Positions 18,752 through 32,210 are shown, numbered from the stretch's first letter. The stretch: 64,000 bases of DNA from Streptomyces hygroscopicus (GCA_002021875.1 CP018627.1:2790001-2854000); one strand, 5' to 3'. Notes: a model not told the origin generated them from the sequence alone. Numbers and translations are program-made.

Positions 18752-20246
18752 AACCCACCAAGCCACCTACCTGGGGATGCCCGCTTTCCCGGCGGCGGCC
18801 GACGCCTCGACCCGGAACACCCAGCTACGCGCCAACCTCCGCCACGCCACCCACACGATCCGCGCCAAGCGCGCCACGGCGGTGGCCGAACTGGACGACT
18901 GGTCGCCGCTGCGCGCCGCGGGCGCGGCCATCAAGGACCGTACGCTGCGCCATCTCGACCACTATCTGGAGCAGTTGGAGAGCGCGGTCACGGCGGCCGG
19001 CGGGCACGTCCACTGGGCGGCGGACGCGGACGAGGCGAACCGGATCGTCACCGAGCTGGTGCAGGCGACGGGCGAGCGCGAGGTCGTCAAGGTCAAGTCG
19101 ATGGCCACGCAGGAGATCGGCCTGAACGGCGCCCTCGCCACCGCCGGGATCACGGCGTACGAGACCGATCTCGCCGAGCTGATCGTGCAGCTCGGCGACG
19201 ACCTCCCGTCGCACATCCTGGTCCCGGCGATCCACCGCAACCGCGGCGAGATCCGCGACATCTTCGCGGAGAAGATGGCCGAGTGGGGCCGCCCGGCCCC
19301 GGAGGGGCTGACCGACGCGCCCGCCGATCTGGCGGAGGCCGCGCGGCTGCACCTCCGCGAGAAGTTCCTGAACGCCAAGGTGGGGATCTCCGGCGCCAAC
19401 TTCATGGTCGCGGAGACCGGCACACTCGTGGTCGTGGAGTCCGAGGGCAACGGCCGGATGTGCCTGACCCTCCCCGAGACGCTGATCTCCGTCGTCGGCA
19501 TCGAGAAGGTGGTCCCCACCTTCCAGGATCTGGAGGTCTTCCTTCAGCTCCTGCCCCGCTCCTCGACCGCCGAGCGGATGAACCCGTACACCTCCACCTG
19601 GACCGGCACCACGGACGCTGACGGGCCCCGCACCTTCCACCTCGTCCTCCTGGACAACGGCCGTACCGACACCCTCGCGGACACCGTGGGCCGCCAGGCG
19701 CTGCGCTGCATCCGCTGCTCGGCGTGTCTCAATGTCTGCCCGGTGTACGAGCGGGCGGGCGGCCATGCCTACGGATCGGCGTATCCGGGGCCGATCGGCG
19801 CGATCCTCACCCCTCAACTGCGCGGCATCCAGAGCGAGCTGGACGCTTCCCTCCCGTACGCGTCGTCCCTGTGCGGGGCGTGTTACGAGGTGTGCCCGGT
19901 CGCCATCGACATCCCGGAGGTCCTGGTCCACCTCCGTGAGCGCGTGGTCGAGGGCGGGCCCGTCTCCATCCGTGGCACCCGCACCGTCATCAAGCCCGCC
20001 AAGGGCCACGCGGCCGAGCGCGCCGCGATGCGCGCCGCCCGCTGGGCCCTGGACCACCCCCGGGTGCTGCGCACCGGCCAGCGCCTGGCCTCCCGCACCC
20101 GCCGGTTCCATCCGCGCCGACTGCCCGGTCCGGGGCGGGCGTGGAGCGATACGCGGGAGCTGCCGAAGGTGCCGGAGGAGTCGTTCCGCGACTGGTGGCA
20201 ACGCACCCGGGGCGAGAGCGGCACGGAGGGAAGGAAGACCACATGA
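18744..20246 (+). CDS. lutB: L-lactate oxidation complex, ferredoxin-type subunit B
   Basis: A 500-residue cytosolic Fe-S protein. The N-terminal half has the LutB domain shared with LutC (MATQEIGLNGALATAG, then the GANFMVAETGTLVVVESEGN segment near residue 220). Two [4Fe-4S] motifs follow: RCIRCSACLNVCPVY near 325 and SLCGACYEVCPVAID near 380. This arrangement is standard for LutB/LldF. The GTG start has AAGGAAACG upstream, and the stop overlaps the lutC ATG (ATGA). The C-terminal 80 residues are arginine-rich and end in FRDWWQRTRGES, typical of the actinobacterial form. Confidence 0.94.
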   Translation: MSGTHQATYLGMPAFPAAADASTRNTQLRANLRHATHTIRAKRATAVAELDDWSPLRAAGAAIKDRTLRHLDHYLEQLESAVTAAGGHVHWAADADEANRIVTELVQATGEREVVKVKSMATQEIGLNGALATAGITAYETDLAELIVQLGDDLPSHILVPAIHRNRGEIRDIFAEKMAEWGRPAPEGLTDAPADLAEAARLHLREKFLNAKVGISGANFMVAETGTLVVVESEGNGRMCLTLPETLISVVGIEKVVPTFQDLEVFLQLLPRSSTAERMNPYTSTWTGTTDADGPRTFHLVLLDNGRTDTLADTVGRQALRCIRCSACLNVCPVYERAGGHAYGSAYPGPIGAILTPQLRGIQSELDASLPYASSLCGACYEVCPVAIDIPEVLVHLRERVVEGGPVSIRGTRTVIKPAKGHAAERAAMRAARWALDHPRVLRTGQRLASRTRRFHPRRLPGPGRAWSDTRELPKVPEESFRDWWQRTRGESGTEGRKTT

Positions 20247-21025
20247 CCCCGCAAGACCCCGGCAGCCAAAGCACCCAGCGCCCCGGCACCCAAAGCACCC
20301 AGAACCCCGGCGCCCACAGCCCCCAGAACCCCGACACCCAGGGCCCCGGCTCCCGCGCCCTGGTCATGGCCCGTATCCGCCGCGCTCTGGCCGATGTGCC
20401 GCGCGCCGAGACGCCCGACGCGGTGCCGGTCGAGCGCACCTACCACCGCGTCCACGGCGACCGCACCCCCACCGAAACCGTGGACCTCCTCGCCGAGCAC
20501 CTGGCCGACTACCGCGCGATCGTCCACCGGGCCGACGCCCCCTCCCTCCCCGCCCTGATCGCCCGCCTCCTCGCCGATCGGGGCGCGACCAGCGTCGCCG
20601 TACCTCCCGGCCTCCCCGACTCCTGGCTGTCCGCCGTCCCCGACGCGGTGCGCCGGGTCCCGGACACGGCGGAGCTGACGCCGCACGACCTGGACGCGGT
20701 CTCCAGCGTGGTGACGGCCTGCGCGGTGGCCATCGCCGAAACCGGCACCGTGGTCCTGGACGCGGCCCCCGACCAGGGCCGCCGCCGCATCACCCTGGTT
20801 CCCGACCACCACATCTGCGTCATCCGGGTGCCCGACCAGGTCGTGGACTCCGTCCCCGAGGGCCTTGAACGCCTGGACCCGGGCCGTCCGTTGACCTGGA
20901 TCTCGGGCCCGTCCGCGACAAGTGACATCGAACTCGATCGCGTCGAAGGCGTGCACGGCCCCCGCACCCTCGAAGTGATCCTCACGGGGTCGCCGGCCGG
21001 GCCGGAAACCGCTGGTCAGAGCTGA
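20243..21025 (+). CDS. lutC: L-lactate oxidation complex, subunit C
   Basis: A 260-residue LUD-domain protein completing LutABC. The conserved core is ITLVPDHHICVIRVPDQVV and the terminal WISGPSATSDIELDRVEGVHGPRTLEVIL, which is diagnostic. The ATG at 20243 overlaps the lutB stop. The first 37 residues are an unusual Ser/Gln/Pro-rich tract with repeats of the form STQxPG (GSQSTQRPGTQSTQNPG...), not part of the family; at DNA level it is an imperfect 15-30 bp repeat, so this N-terminal tail was probably gained by slippage and should be flexible. Confidence 0.92.
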   Translation: MTPQDPGSQSTQRPGTQSTQNPGAHSPQNPDTQGPGSRALVMARIRRALADVPRAETPDAVPVERTYHRVHGDRTPTETVDLLAEHLADYRAIVHRADAPSLPALIARLLADRGATSVAVPPGLPDSWLSAVPDAVRRVPDTAELTPHDLDAVSSVVTACAVAIAETGTVVLDAAPDQGRRRITLVPDHHICVIRVPDQVVDSVPEGLERLDPGRPLTWISGPSATSDIELDRVEGVHGPRTLEVILTGSPAGPETAGQS

Positions 21026-21190
21026 CAAGGCACGGGACGCATACCCGGGCCACGGCGGGGCATATGCCATAGGGGCAGGCGAAGGAACACCCGTGCGGGC
21101 GATGCGGTCTTCCTCACATACCGCCGGTAACACCACAGTTGGGCGGTTTACGCCGATGCCGTTGTCGGTAGGGGCCTCTACTCTTATGGC

Positions 21191-21382
21191 ATGCGTCCGA
21201 TTCCTACTCAACAACCTGCCTTACTGACCACCTCCTCCACCGACCAGGCCAACGAGGCGATTCGCGTCTTCCTGCGGGCCCGGGCAGGCCGGGCACTGCG
21301 GCCTTCGGAGCGGGCCGAGTACAGCCGGTTGCTGAACGTCTACACACGGGCGCTGCGCGGCGAGGTGGAGAAGGCCGCCTGA
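21191..21382 (+). CDS. Small conserved-type protein of unknown function
   Basis: A 63-residue soluble protein (MRPIPTQQPALLTTSSTDQANEAIRVF...) with a helical, Arg/Glu-rich second half (ARAGRALRPSERAEYSRLLNVYTRALRGEVE). There is no ribosome site before the ATG. A TACTCT hexamer (21179-21184) ends 6 nt before it, so the transcript may be leaderless. The codon bias fits the neighbours, and the placement 39 nt before a penicillin-binding protein gene may be meaningful. I do not recognise a domain. Confidence 0.6.
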   Translation: MRPIPTQQPALLTTSSTDQANEAIRVFLRARAGRALRPSERAEYSRLLNVYTRALRGEVEKAA

Positions 21383-21421
21383 GCGGCACGAGCCGACCAC
21401 ATCTGAAAAGCGGGGGACGCC

Positions 21422-23023
21422 ATGGGGGCTGTGGGCAAGGTCGTCTTCGGAACGGTGGCGGCGGGGCTTCTGGGCGTCGCCGGGTACGGCGGATACAACC
21501 TCTACACGGGCGTGACCAGCGGCGATACCACCGCGGCCCATGACGGTCCGGTGACCGCGGACGAGACCCGGCGGACCGCCCGGGAATTCCTGGACGCATG
21601 GGCGGACGGCAATGACATGCTGGCCGCCGGGCTGACCAACGACGCCGAGGCGGCCATCGGCGCGCTGAGCGGCTATCGCGACGACGGCCATGTGCAGAAG
21701 GTGACGGTCACCCCGGGCACGGCGCGGGGCACCATGGTGCCGTTCACCGTCAAGGCCGAAGTGGTCTTCGACAAGACCCGTTCGAGCTGGACGTATGCGT
21801 CACGGCTGACCGTGGTGCGCGGCCGGACGACCAAGAAGCCGCTGGTCGACTGGCGGCCCTCGGTCCTCCATCCCAAGCTCGCGGCCAATGAGTCCGTACG
21901 GACGGACCTGGCGGACAATCCGCCGGTGCGGGTGCTGGACCGCGACGGCAAGGAGCTGCGGCAGGGCCGTTATCCCTCGCTCGACCCGGTACTGATCGCG
22001 CTGCGGGCGAGATACGGAGCGGACGCCGGGGGCACGCCGCGGGTGGAGGTGTCGGCGGTCAAGGCCGACGGGACCGCCGGAGCGACGCTTCATATGGTGA
22101 AGAAGGGCACACCGGGCACGCTGCGCAGCACCCTCGACGCCGGGGTGCAGAAGCGCGCGGAGAAGGCGGTGGCCGCGCGCAACGGCGCCTCCGTGGTGGT
22201 GCTCAAGCCCAGCACCGGGGAGATCCTGGCGGTGGCCAACTCCGACCAGGCCGAGTTCAACGCCGCGCTGCAGGGGCAGACGGCGCCGGGGTCGACGTTC
22301 AAGATAGTCACCGCGGCCACCCTGCTGGAGGCGGGCAAGGTCAGTCCGGGCCACCTGGTGCCGTGCCCGAAGACGGCGGCGTACGCACAGGGCATGACAT
22401 TCCACAACGTCGAGGACAGCGAGAACCCCGGCGCCACCTTCGCGCAGGACTTCGCGGCGTCCTGCAACACCGCGTTCGTCTCGCTCGCCGGGGCCGTGCC
22501 CGATGGCGCGGTGGCCCAGGAGGCGCGGACCGTGTTCGGCCTCGGGCTGAACTGGCGGGTGGGCGTCACCACGTTCGACGGCGAGGTGCCGGGCGGAAGC
22601 GGCGACGACAAGGCCGCCGCCATGATCGGCCAGGGCACGGTCCAGATGAACCCGCTCACCATCGCCTCCGTCGCGGCCACCGCCCAGACCGGCACCTTCA
22701 AGCAGCCCGTCATCGTGCCGCGCTCGGTCGACCACCGGGAGATCGCCACCAGCGACCGCAGCCTCAGCCCGGCCACCAGGTCGCAGCTCAGGGCGATGAT
22801 GCGGCTGACCGCGACGAGCGGCACCGCCGCCCGGGCGATGTCCGGGCTCACCGGCGACATCGGGGCCAAGACGGGTTCGGCCGAGATCGACGGCCAGCCC
22901 AAGACCAACGCCTGGTTCACCGCCTACCGGAACGATGTGGCAGCCGCCGCCGTGGTCACCGGCGGCGGCCACGGCGGGGATGCCGCCGGACCCGTCGTCC
23001 GCGCGGTACTCACAACCGGCTGA
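21422..23023 (+). CDS. Penicillin-binding transpeptidase (class B-like), with NTF2-like N-terminal domain
   Basis: A 533-residue cell-wall enzyme. One N-terminal transmembrane helix (residues about 5-27) is followed by an NTF2-like domain (residues about 45-150, as in MecA-type PBPs), a dimerisation-like region, and the transpeptidase domain. The active-site motifs are all present: S291-T-F-K294, S347-C-N349 and K483-T-G. It should cross-link peptidoglycan peptides outside the membrane. The NTF2-like domain is typical of PBPs with low beta-lactam affinity, but resistance cannot be claimed from sequence alone. It belongs to a Streptomyces set of accessory PBPs. Confidence 0.9.
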   Translation: MGAVGKVVFGTVAAGLLGVAGYGGYNLYTGVTSGDTTAAHDGPVTADETRRTAREFLDAWADGNDMLAAGLTNDAEAAIGALSGYRDDGHVQKVTVTPGTARGTMVPFTVKAEVVFDKTRSSWTYASRLTVVRGRTTKKPLVDWRPSVLHPKLAANESVRTDLADNPPVRVLDRDGKELRQGRYPSLDPVLIALRARYGADAGGTPRVEVSAVKADGTAGATLHMVKKGTPGTLRSTLDAGVQKRAEKAVAARNGASVVVLKPSTGEILAVANSDQAEFNAALQGQTAPGSTFKIVTAATLLEAGKVSPGHLVPCPKTAAYAQGMTFHNVEDSENPGATFAQDFAASCNTAFVSLAGAVPDGAVAQEARTVFGLGLNWRVGVTTFDGEVPGGSGDDKAAAMIGQGTVQMNPLTIASVAATAQTGTFKQPVIVPRSVDHREIATSDRSLSPATRSQLRAMMRLTATSGTAARAMSGLTGDIGAKTGSAEIDGQPKTNAWFTAYRNDVAAAAVVTGGGHGGDAAGPVVRAVLTTG

Positions 23024-23067
23024 CGCACGGTGCTCAAAGCCACTACCCCATGGCCTCCCCCGCTGCC

Positions 23068-23129
23068 CCAACCCTTCGTACAGGGGTTGGTCTAAGGGGT
23101 TGTCCATGGTCTGGCCCACGCTCTAGCCT
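23068..23129 (+). promoter_or_regulatory. Control region upstream of the ROK/beta-galactosidase pair
   Basis: CCAACCCT/AGGGGTTGG (23068-23090) forms an inverted repeat with a 6-nt loop, which may end the upstream gene or bind a regulator. Two TGGTCT boxes (23088-23093, 23107-23112) lie 19 bp apart and resemble half-sites of the DasR element. TTGTCC (23100-23105) and TAGCCT (23124-23129), 18 bp apart, are a possible promoter. Confidence 0.35.
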
Positions 23130-23195
23130 GGCGCGGCAGCCGGCAGAGCACGGCACAGCACGGCACCGCATCTGCCGCGCAGAGGGGATTCCGGC

Positions 23196-27358
<4,163 letters not shown>

Positions 27359-27399
27359 CACTCGCGTCGGCCGCACCGCGCCCGCTGCTCACAAGAGTG

Positions 27400-27545
27400 C
27401 GGGGGCAGTCCAAGAGGCTGCCCCCGCCGGGGGTTCGGGGGCGGAGCCCTCAGAACGGGGTCTGGTGCGTAGCCCCAGCGAGGGCCGGGGCAGCGCCCCG
27501 GTTCGGGAAGGGGCGGGGCGGGGGAAGCCCCCCCCGCCTCGCCTC
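27400..27545. repeat. Intergenic GC-rich dispersed repeat, second copy
   Basis: The 247-bp gap between the beta-galactosidase and the convergent peroxiredoxin gene contains GGGGCGGAGCCC, GGGGCAGCGCCCCGG and TTCGGGAAGGGGCGGGG strings. These are the reverse complement of those at 13800-13980. The placement between convergent genes suits a terminator-like role. No gene is seen here. Confidence 0.6.
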
Positions 27546-27605
27546 CGCCAACACCCCCGCCGGCACGTGTCTTCGGCCTGCCGTACGCGGCCGCGTCAGG
27601 CGGCC

Positions 27606-28061
27606 TTACGCGCTCCTGGCGCGCAGCGCCTCGAGCGCCCGGTCAGCGTGCACGCTCATCCGGAACTCACTCTTGACGATCTCCAGCACCTTGCGGTCGG
27701 TGTCAATCACAAAGGTGACCCGCTTGGTCGGCACCGCCGCGATCCCGCGCTTCACCCCGAACCGCTCCCGTACGGTCCCCTCCGGATCCGACAGCAGCGG
27801 ATAGCCGAAGGAGTACGCATGGGCGAACTCCGCCTGCTTCTCGACCGAATCGGCGCTGACCCCGACCGGCTGGGCGCCGAGTTCCTTGAACTCCGCCGCG
27901 ATGTCCCGGAAGTGGCACGCCTGTTTGGTACAGCCGGGGGTGAAGGCCGCCGGATAGAAGAACAGCACCACCGGACCGTCCGCCAGCAGCCCACTGAGTG
28001 AACGGGCGGCGCCGTTCTCGTCCGGCAGCTCGAAGTCCTCGACCACATCACCGATGTCCAT
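27606..28061 (-). CDS. bcp: Thiol peroxidase, BCP/PrxQ-type peroxiredoxin
   Basis: A 151-residue cytosolic peroxiredoxin that reduces hydrogen peroxide and organic peroxides with thioredoxin as electron donor. The active-site segment PAAFTPGCTKQACHFRD has the peroxidatic Cys44 and a second Cys49 five residues later, the resolving position in this subclass. The start MDIGDVVEDFELPDENG matches family N-termini. It stands alone between convergent and co-directional neighbours. Confidence 0.95.
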   Translation of the reverse strand: MDIGDVVEDFELPDENGAARSLSGLLADGPVVLFFYPAAFTPGCTKQACHFRDIAAEFKELGAQPVGVSADSVEKQAEFAHAYSFGYPLLSDPEGTVRERFGVKRGIAAVPTKRVTFVIDTDRKVLEIVKSEFRMSVHADRALEALRARSA

Positions 28062-28123
28062 GGGTGCACGCTACCCGCCACCCGCCCGGAGCGGCGGGGG
28101 AACCGGACGTGCGCGGCGGCACG

Positions 28124-28432
28124 TCAGCAGCGCAGCCGGGCGGTATGGCCGTCGATGCGCAGGATGCATTCGGTGAACAGCGTCATCGAGGGGCTGTCGT
28201 CCGTGGGGACCAGCCGCAGCCCGAGGTCCATGATGGACCGGATGACGTGGGCGGTACGGCTTCCGTCGGGGTCCGGTCCGCGCAGTGCGGACCAAGCCTC
28301 GAAATGCGCCCGGACGGCTTCCCAGGCCGGTCCCGGCGTGAAATGGCACAGAAAAACCGGCTGGTCGACCCCGTACTGGCGTAACTCGCCGACTGCGGCC
28401 TCACCTTGCATAAGCCACCATGTGGCACTCAT
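28124..28432 (-). CDS. Conserved-type hypothetical protein
   Basis: A protein of about 102 residues beginning MSATWWLMQGEAAVGELRQ; I chose ATG 28432 because GGGGACGAG precedes it (an in-frame TTG lies at 28453). It has no signal peptide or membrane segment. The sequence is aromatic-rich at the start (VFLCHFTPGPAWEAVRAHFEAW) and ends in CILRIDGHTARLRC with two cysteines. The composition looks like a real small globular protein, possibly a Streptomyces family, but I do not recognise a domain. Confidence 0.6.
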   Translation of the reverse strand: MSATWWLMQGEAAVGELRQYGVDQPVFLCHFTPGPAWEAVRAHFEAWSALRGPDPDGSRTAHVIRSIMDLGLRLVPTDDSPSMTLFTECILRIDGHTARLRC

Positions 28433-28469
28433 CTCGTCCCCAACTCCGTACAATGGGAGTGGATACCCA

Positions 28470-29744
28470 TCATACGGGTGTGGACGACCCGACGAGGGTC
28501 GACTCCAGATCGAGGGCCCATCCCAGCAATCGCTCGTCCGCCCCCGGCCGGGCCACGCACTGCACGCCCAGCGGAAGGGAGCCCGCCGCCAGCCCCGCGG
28601 GCAGGGCGAGGGCCGGGACTCCCGCGTAGCTCCAGGGGAGGCTCATCACGGAGTCGCCGGTGCTCTGCAGGCCGTACGGCGCGGGGCCCGTGGCGGCCGG
28701 GGTGATCCACAGGTCGATGCCGTCCCGGTCCATGGCGGCCACCAGCCGGTCGCGGAAGGCGGCACGGGCGCGCAGCGCCGCGGCGTACGCGTCGTCGCCG
28801 ATCCGCTGCCCCTGCCGGATCGCCTCGGCGGTCTGCTCGCGGTACCGCTCCGCGTAGCGCGGAAACCATACGGCGTGGGTCCGCGCCAATTCGTAACGGC
28901 CGATCACCACTTGATCCGCCCTGACCTGGTCGAAGTCATCCGGGAAGGGCATGCGGCGGACCGTGGATCCGGCCGCCTCCAGGCGCCCCGCCCGCTCCTC
29001 GAAGGAGCTCCTGGCCTCGGCGTCGGCGCGGTCGAGGTACGGGCCGAGCGGGATGCCGAGCACCGGCCGCCGCCCCGTCGCCTCCCCGCTGTCGCCGGAC
29101 GGCCGCCATCCGTCGCACAGCACGGCCGCCGCCGGGGCGAGGGTCGCCACGTCGGGGGCGAAGAGGCCCACGGTGTCGAAGGTCGGGGCGTTGGCGATCA
29201 CGCCGTCGGAGGGGATGCGGCCGTGGGTCGGCTTGAAGCCGACGACCCCGCAGTAGGCGGCCGGGCGGATCATCGAACCGATCGTCTGGGTCCCGACCGC
29301 CAGCGGCACCATCCCCGCCGCGACGGCCGCGGCCGAACCGCTGCTGGAGCCGCCCGGGGTGTGGCCGAGATGGTGCGGATTACGGGTGGGACCGGGAGCG
29401 GTCACGGCGAACTCGGCGGTGACGGTCTTGCCCGCCACCAGCGCCCCCGCCGCCCGCAGCCGGCCAATGAGCGACGCCTGCGGCCCGGCCAGCGCCTCGG
29501 CCGGAACATCCGAACCGGCCCGGGTGGGCAACTCGTCGACGTGCACGATGTCCTTGACGCCCACCGGCACGCCGAACAAGGCCGGCCGCCCGCCCGAACC
29601 GTCCCACCGCTGGTCGGCCATCCGCGCCTCACGCAACAACCGCTCACGGCGGCCGGGTTCGGGGACGAAGGCCCGAATCTCCCCGTCAGCGTCCTCGATC
29701 CGGTCACAGGCACGCGCGGCCGCGGTGGCACAGGAGGTGTCCAT
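28470..29744 (-). CDS. Amidase (amidase signature family)
   Basis: A 424-residue serine amidase. The Ser-cisSer-Lys triad is visible: lysine in GVPVGVKDIVHV near residue 63, the glycine/serine-rich loop TPGGSSSGSAAAVAAG near 130, and the nucleophilic serine in GTQTIGSMIRPA near 155. The ATG at 29744 begins MDTSCATAAAR; the open frame upstream is meaningless. The family hydrolyses C-N bonds of amides or acts in GatA; the short length and lack of gatB/gatC nearby argue against the tRNA role. The substrate is unknown. Confidence 0.88.
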   Translation of the reverse strand: MDTSCATAAARACDRIEDADGEIRAFVPEPGRRERLLREARMADQRWDGSGGRPALFGVPVGVKDIVHVDELPTRAGSDVPAEALAGPQASLIGRLRAAGALVAGKTVTAEFAVTAPGPTRNPHHLGHTPGGSSSGSAAAVAAGMVPLAVGTQTIGSMIRPAAYCGVVGFKPTHGRIPSDGVIANAPTFDTVGLFAPDVATLAPAAAVLCDGWRPSGDSGEATGRRPVLGIPLGPYLDRADAEARSSFEERAGRLEAAGSTVRRMPFPDDFDQVRADQVVIGRYELARTHAVWFPRYAERYREQTAEAIRQGQRIGDDAYAAALRARAAFRDRLVAAMDRDGIDLWITPAATGPAPYGLQSTGDSVMSLPWSYAGVPALALPAGLAAGSLPLGVQCVARPGADERLLGWALDLESTLVGSSTPV

Positions 29745-29772
29745 GAACCCCGAGGCTACGCCGCCCCCTGCG

Positions 29773-30825
29773 TCAGTCCACCTCCTCGGCAGCCCTTGAC
29801 CGTGGGGTGTCCCTGCTGGCGCCGGGCGGCCGGCCGGTGACGCGTTTGAAGGCACGGCTGAAAGCGGCCTGCGAGGTGTAGCCGAGGCGTTGCGCCACGG
29901 ACTGGATCGGCACGGTGTCCTGGGCCAGCCACTGCCCGGCGAGGAGCATCCGCAGCTCCGTGGCGTAGCGGAGGGGCGGCATGCCGATCGTGGTTTGGAA
30001 TCGGTCCGCGAAGACGGACCGGGAGACATTGCATTCCGCCGCCAGCTCGGCCACGGTCCAGTGATGCCCGGGCTGCCGGTGCAGGGCCAGGATCGCGCTG
30101 GCCAGGCGGGGGTCGCGCAACGCGGCCACGAGGCCGGAGGTGTTGTCGCATCCGCATTCGACCCAGCCCCGCACGATCATGGCCGCCGCCACTTCGGCCA
30201 GACGGGCGAGGATCCCGGCGAAGCCCACGCGTCCGGCGCAGACTTCGCGCCTCATGGACGTGAGAATCGGCATGAGCCCGGGGTAACGCTTCCCCTCGGC
30301 ATCGACCAGCATGACATCGGGCATCAGCCGGCTCAGGCCCTGCATTCCGCCGAGGTCGAAATCCATGAAGCCGTTGAAGAAGATGGCGTTGGGGGTCGGG
30401 TTGGTGCTCGGGCAGGCATCCACATCACACACCGCATTGCTGAGCGGGACCGCGTCGAAACTGTCTATGCCCCGGACCGGTATATCCGGACCGGAGAGCA
30501 GCTGATGGGACTCGCCATGGGGCATGAATACGGCATTTCCGGCCGAGAGCTCGTGGACAGTTCCGTCCTCGGTGCGCAGGACGGCGGAGCCGACGGCGAG
30601 GAAATGAAAATAGGCGCGTCCGGGCTTGGCATCGAAATTGAGGCCGAACCGCGGGCCAGCATGGACACGACGATACCGGACACCGCGCAGCCGCATGCTG
30701 GTCAGCAGTTCGCTGATGAGGTCGGACGACAGGGCGAACTGCCCCGCAGGCCCTCCACCCGCAGATGCCCCGCCCGGAGTCCCCCCGCCCGGACTCCCGG
30801 TCAAATATCGCAGACGTTCTGTCAT
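29773..30825 (-). CDS. AraC-family transcriptional regulator
   Basis: A 350-residue activator. Residues about 30-210 form an AraC-type cupin ligand domain (FGLNFDAKPGRAYFHFLAVGSAVL, ELSAGNAVFMPHGESHQL). Residues about 245-340 carry two helix-turn-helix units (WTVAELAAECNVSRSVFADRF and PIQSVAQRLGYTSQAAFSRAFKRVTGRPP). This cupin-AraC type often controls a divergent exporter, and here an MFS gene diverges 68 bp away. The first 28 residues are a Gly/Pro-rich tail. The ligand is unknown. Confidence 0.9.
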   Translation of the reverse strand: MTERLRYLTGSPGGGTPGGASAGGGPAGQFALSSDLISELLTSMRLRGVRYRRVHAGPRFGLNFDAKPGRAYFHFLAVGSAVLRTEDGTVHELSAGNAVFMPHGESHQLLSGPDIPVRGIDSFDAVPLSNAVCDVDACPSTNPTPNAIFFNGFMDFDLGGMQGLSRLMPDVMLVDAEGKRYPGLMPILTSMRREVCAGRVGFAGILARLAEVAAAMIVRGWVECGCDNTSGLVAALRDPRLASAILALHRQPGHHWTVAELAAECNVSRSVFADRFQTTIGMPPLRYATELRMLLAGQWLAQDTVPIQSVAQRLGYTSQAAFSRAFKRVTGRPPGASRDTPRSRAAEEVD

Positions 30826-30893
30826 AGCTCATCCTGAAATTCGCGCTTAGCCTTGACTCGAAGCTCTCATGCGATTCAGGGAGAAGCAAACAG

Positions 30894-32135
30894 TTGAGTA
30901 GCGATGTGCGCACCACCGTGCCCGATGCCAACCCTGGCGAAGCGGCCGATGGGGAATTGGTACCACCCGAACCGGCCGCACCGTCCTGGGCGGCGGTGTT
31001 CTCGCTGGCGATGGGTGTATTCGGATTGCTCACGGCGGAATATCTGCCGACCAGCTTGTTGACTCCGATGGCCGCCGACCTAGGAGTATCGGAAGCTCTG
31101 GCGGGGCAGGCGGTGACGGTAACGGCGGCGGCCGCGATGATTTCCGGATTGCTGACGGCGAGCCTGACCCGGAGAATCGACCGACGGATTGTGTTGCTCG
31201 GCTTCACCGTCCTATTGATCATATCCAATCTGCTGGTGGCCGTAGCCACCAATATGGCAGTGCTGATGCTGATGCGGATCCTGCTGGGTATCGCACTCGG
31301 TGGCTTCTGGAGCATGGCCGCGGCGGTGGCGATGCGTCTGGTGCCCGCGGCTCTGGTTCCGCGGGCGGTATCGGTCATCTTCAGTGGCATCGCGGTGGCG
31401 ACCATCGTGGCGGTGCCGCTCGGCAGCTACCTCGGCGAGCTGGCCGGCTGGCGCAGCACCTTCCTGGCGGCGGCCGGACTCGGGGTCGTGACGTTGGTGT
31501 TCCAGCTTTTCACGCTGCCCCGGATGGCGCCCCATGGCACGGCACGGCTGGGCACCTTGTGGGAGGTGCTGCGCCGTCCGGGCTTCGGGGTGGGCATCGT
31601 AGGAATGCTGCTGGTTCACATTGGGCACTACGCGCTGTTCACCTATATCCGGCCCGCTCTGGAAAACGTGGTGAAGGTCGACGTCGATGCGTTGGCGCTG
31701 CTGTTGTTCGTCTTCGGGGTGGCGAACCTCGTGGGCACACTGGTGTCCGGATGGCTTCTGGAGATCAGCCTGCGCCTGACGTTGACACTGACGCCGGCGC
31801 TGATGGGCGTCGCGGCACTGGGCGTGGCGCTCCTTCCCGCCGGGCAAGCCGGGTACGTATTTCTGGTGGTCCTCTGGGGTCTGGCCTTTGGCGGCGTGTC
31901 GGTGGCGTGGTCGAACTGGGCGACTCGCATGGTGCCCGACCAGGCGGAAAGCGCGGGCGGGCTCGTGGTGGTGGGCGTGCAGTCCGCTATCGCCGGCGGG
32001 GCCGCCGCGGGCGGTCTGGTATTCGGTATCGGCGGCGTCGTCACCGTATTCACCGTCTCCGGCGTCGTGTTGCTCGCCTCCGCGTTGCTGATCCTCCTGC
32101 GGGTCAAGGCGCCCCGGCGCCTGGTAGGAAACTGA
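30894..32135 (+). CDS. Major facilitator superfamily transporter
   Basis: A 413-residue membrane protein with 12 predicted helices after a 30-residue acidic N-terminal tail. It resembles the drug/arabinose efflux group: GVFGLLTAEYLPTSLLTPMAADLGVS at helix 1, then the loop between helices 2 and 3 (LTRRIDRRIVLLG) and motif RILLGIALGGFWSMAA at helix 4. The start is probably the TTG at 30894 with AGGGAGAAG upstream. It diverges from the AraC-type gene and is followed closely by a serine hydrolase. It likely exports a small organic molecule by proton antiport. Confidence 0.88.
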   Translation: MSSDVRTTVPDANPGEAADGELVPPEPAAPSWAAVFSLAMGVFGLLTAEYLPTSLLTPMAADLGVSEALAGQAVTVTAAAAMISGLLTASLTRRIDRRIVLLGFTVLLIISNLLVAVATNMAVLMLMRILLGIALGGFWSMAAAVAMRLVPAALVPRAVSVIFSGIAVATIVAVPLGSYLGELAGWRSTFLAAAGLGVVTLVFQLFTLPRMAPHGTARLGTLWEVLRRPGFGVGIVGMLLVHIGHYALFTYIRPALENVVKVDVDALALLLFVFGVANLVGTLVSGWLLEISLRLTLTLTPALMGVAALGVALLPAGQAGYVFLVVLWGLAFGGVSVAWSNWATRMVPDQAESAGGLVVVGVQSAIAGGAAAGGLVFGIGGVVTVFTVSGVVLLASALLILLRVKAPRRLVGN

Positions 32136-32210
32136 CATCGAGCGCAGGGGAGCGAGCGGTTGACGGGGGACGGCATTGCCACGAAAGGGAAGCCCCTGGA
32201 GGATGGCCCG

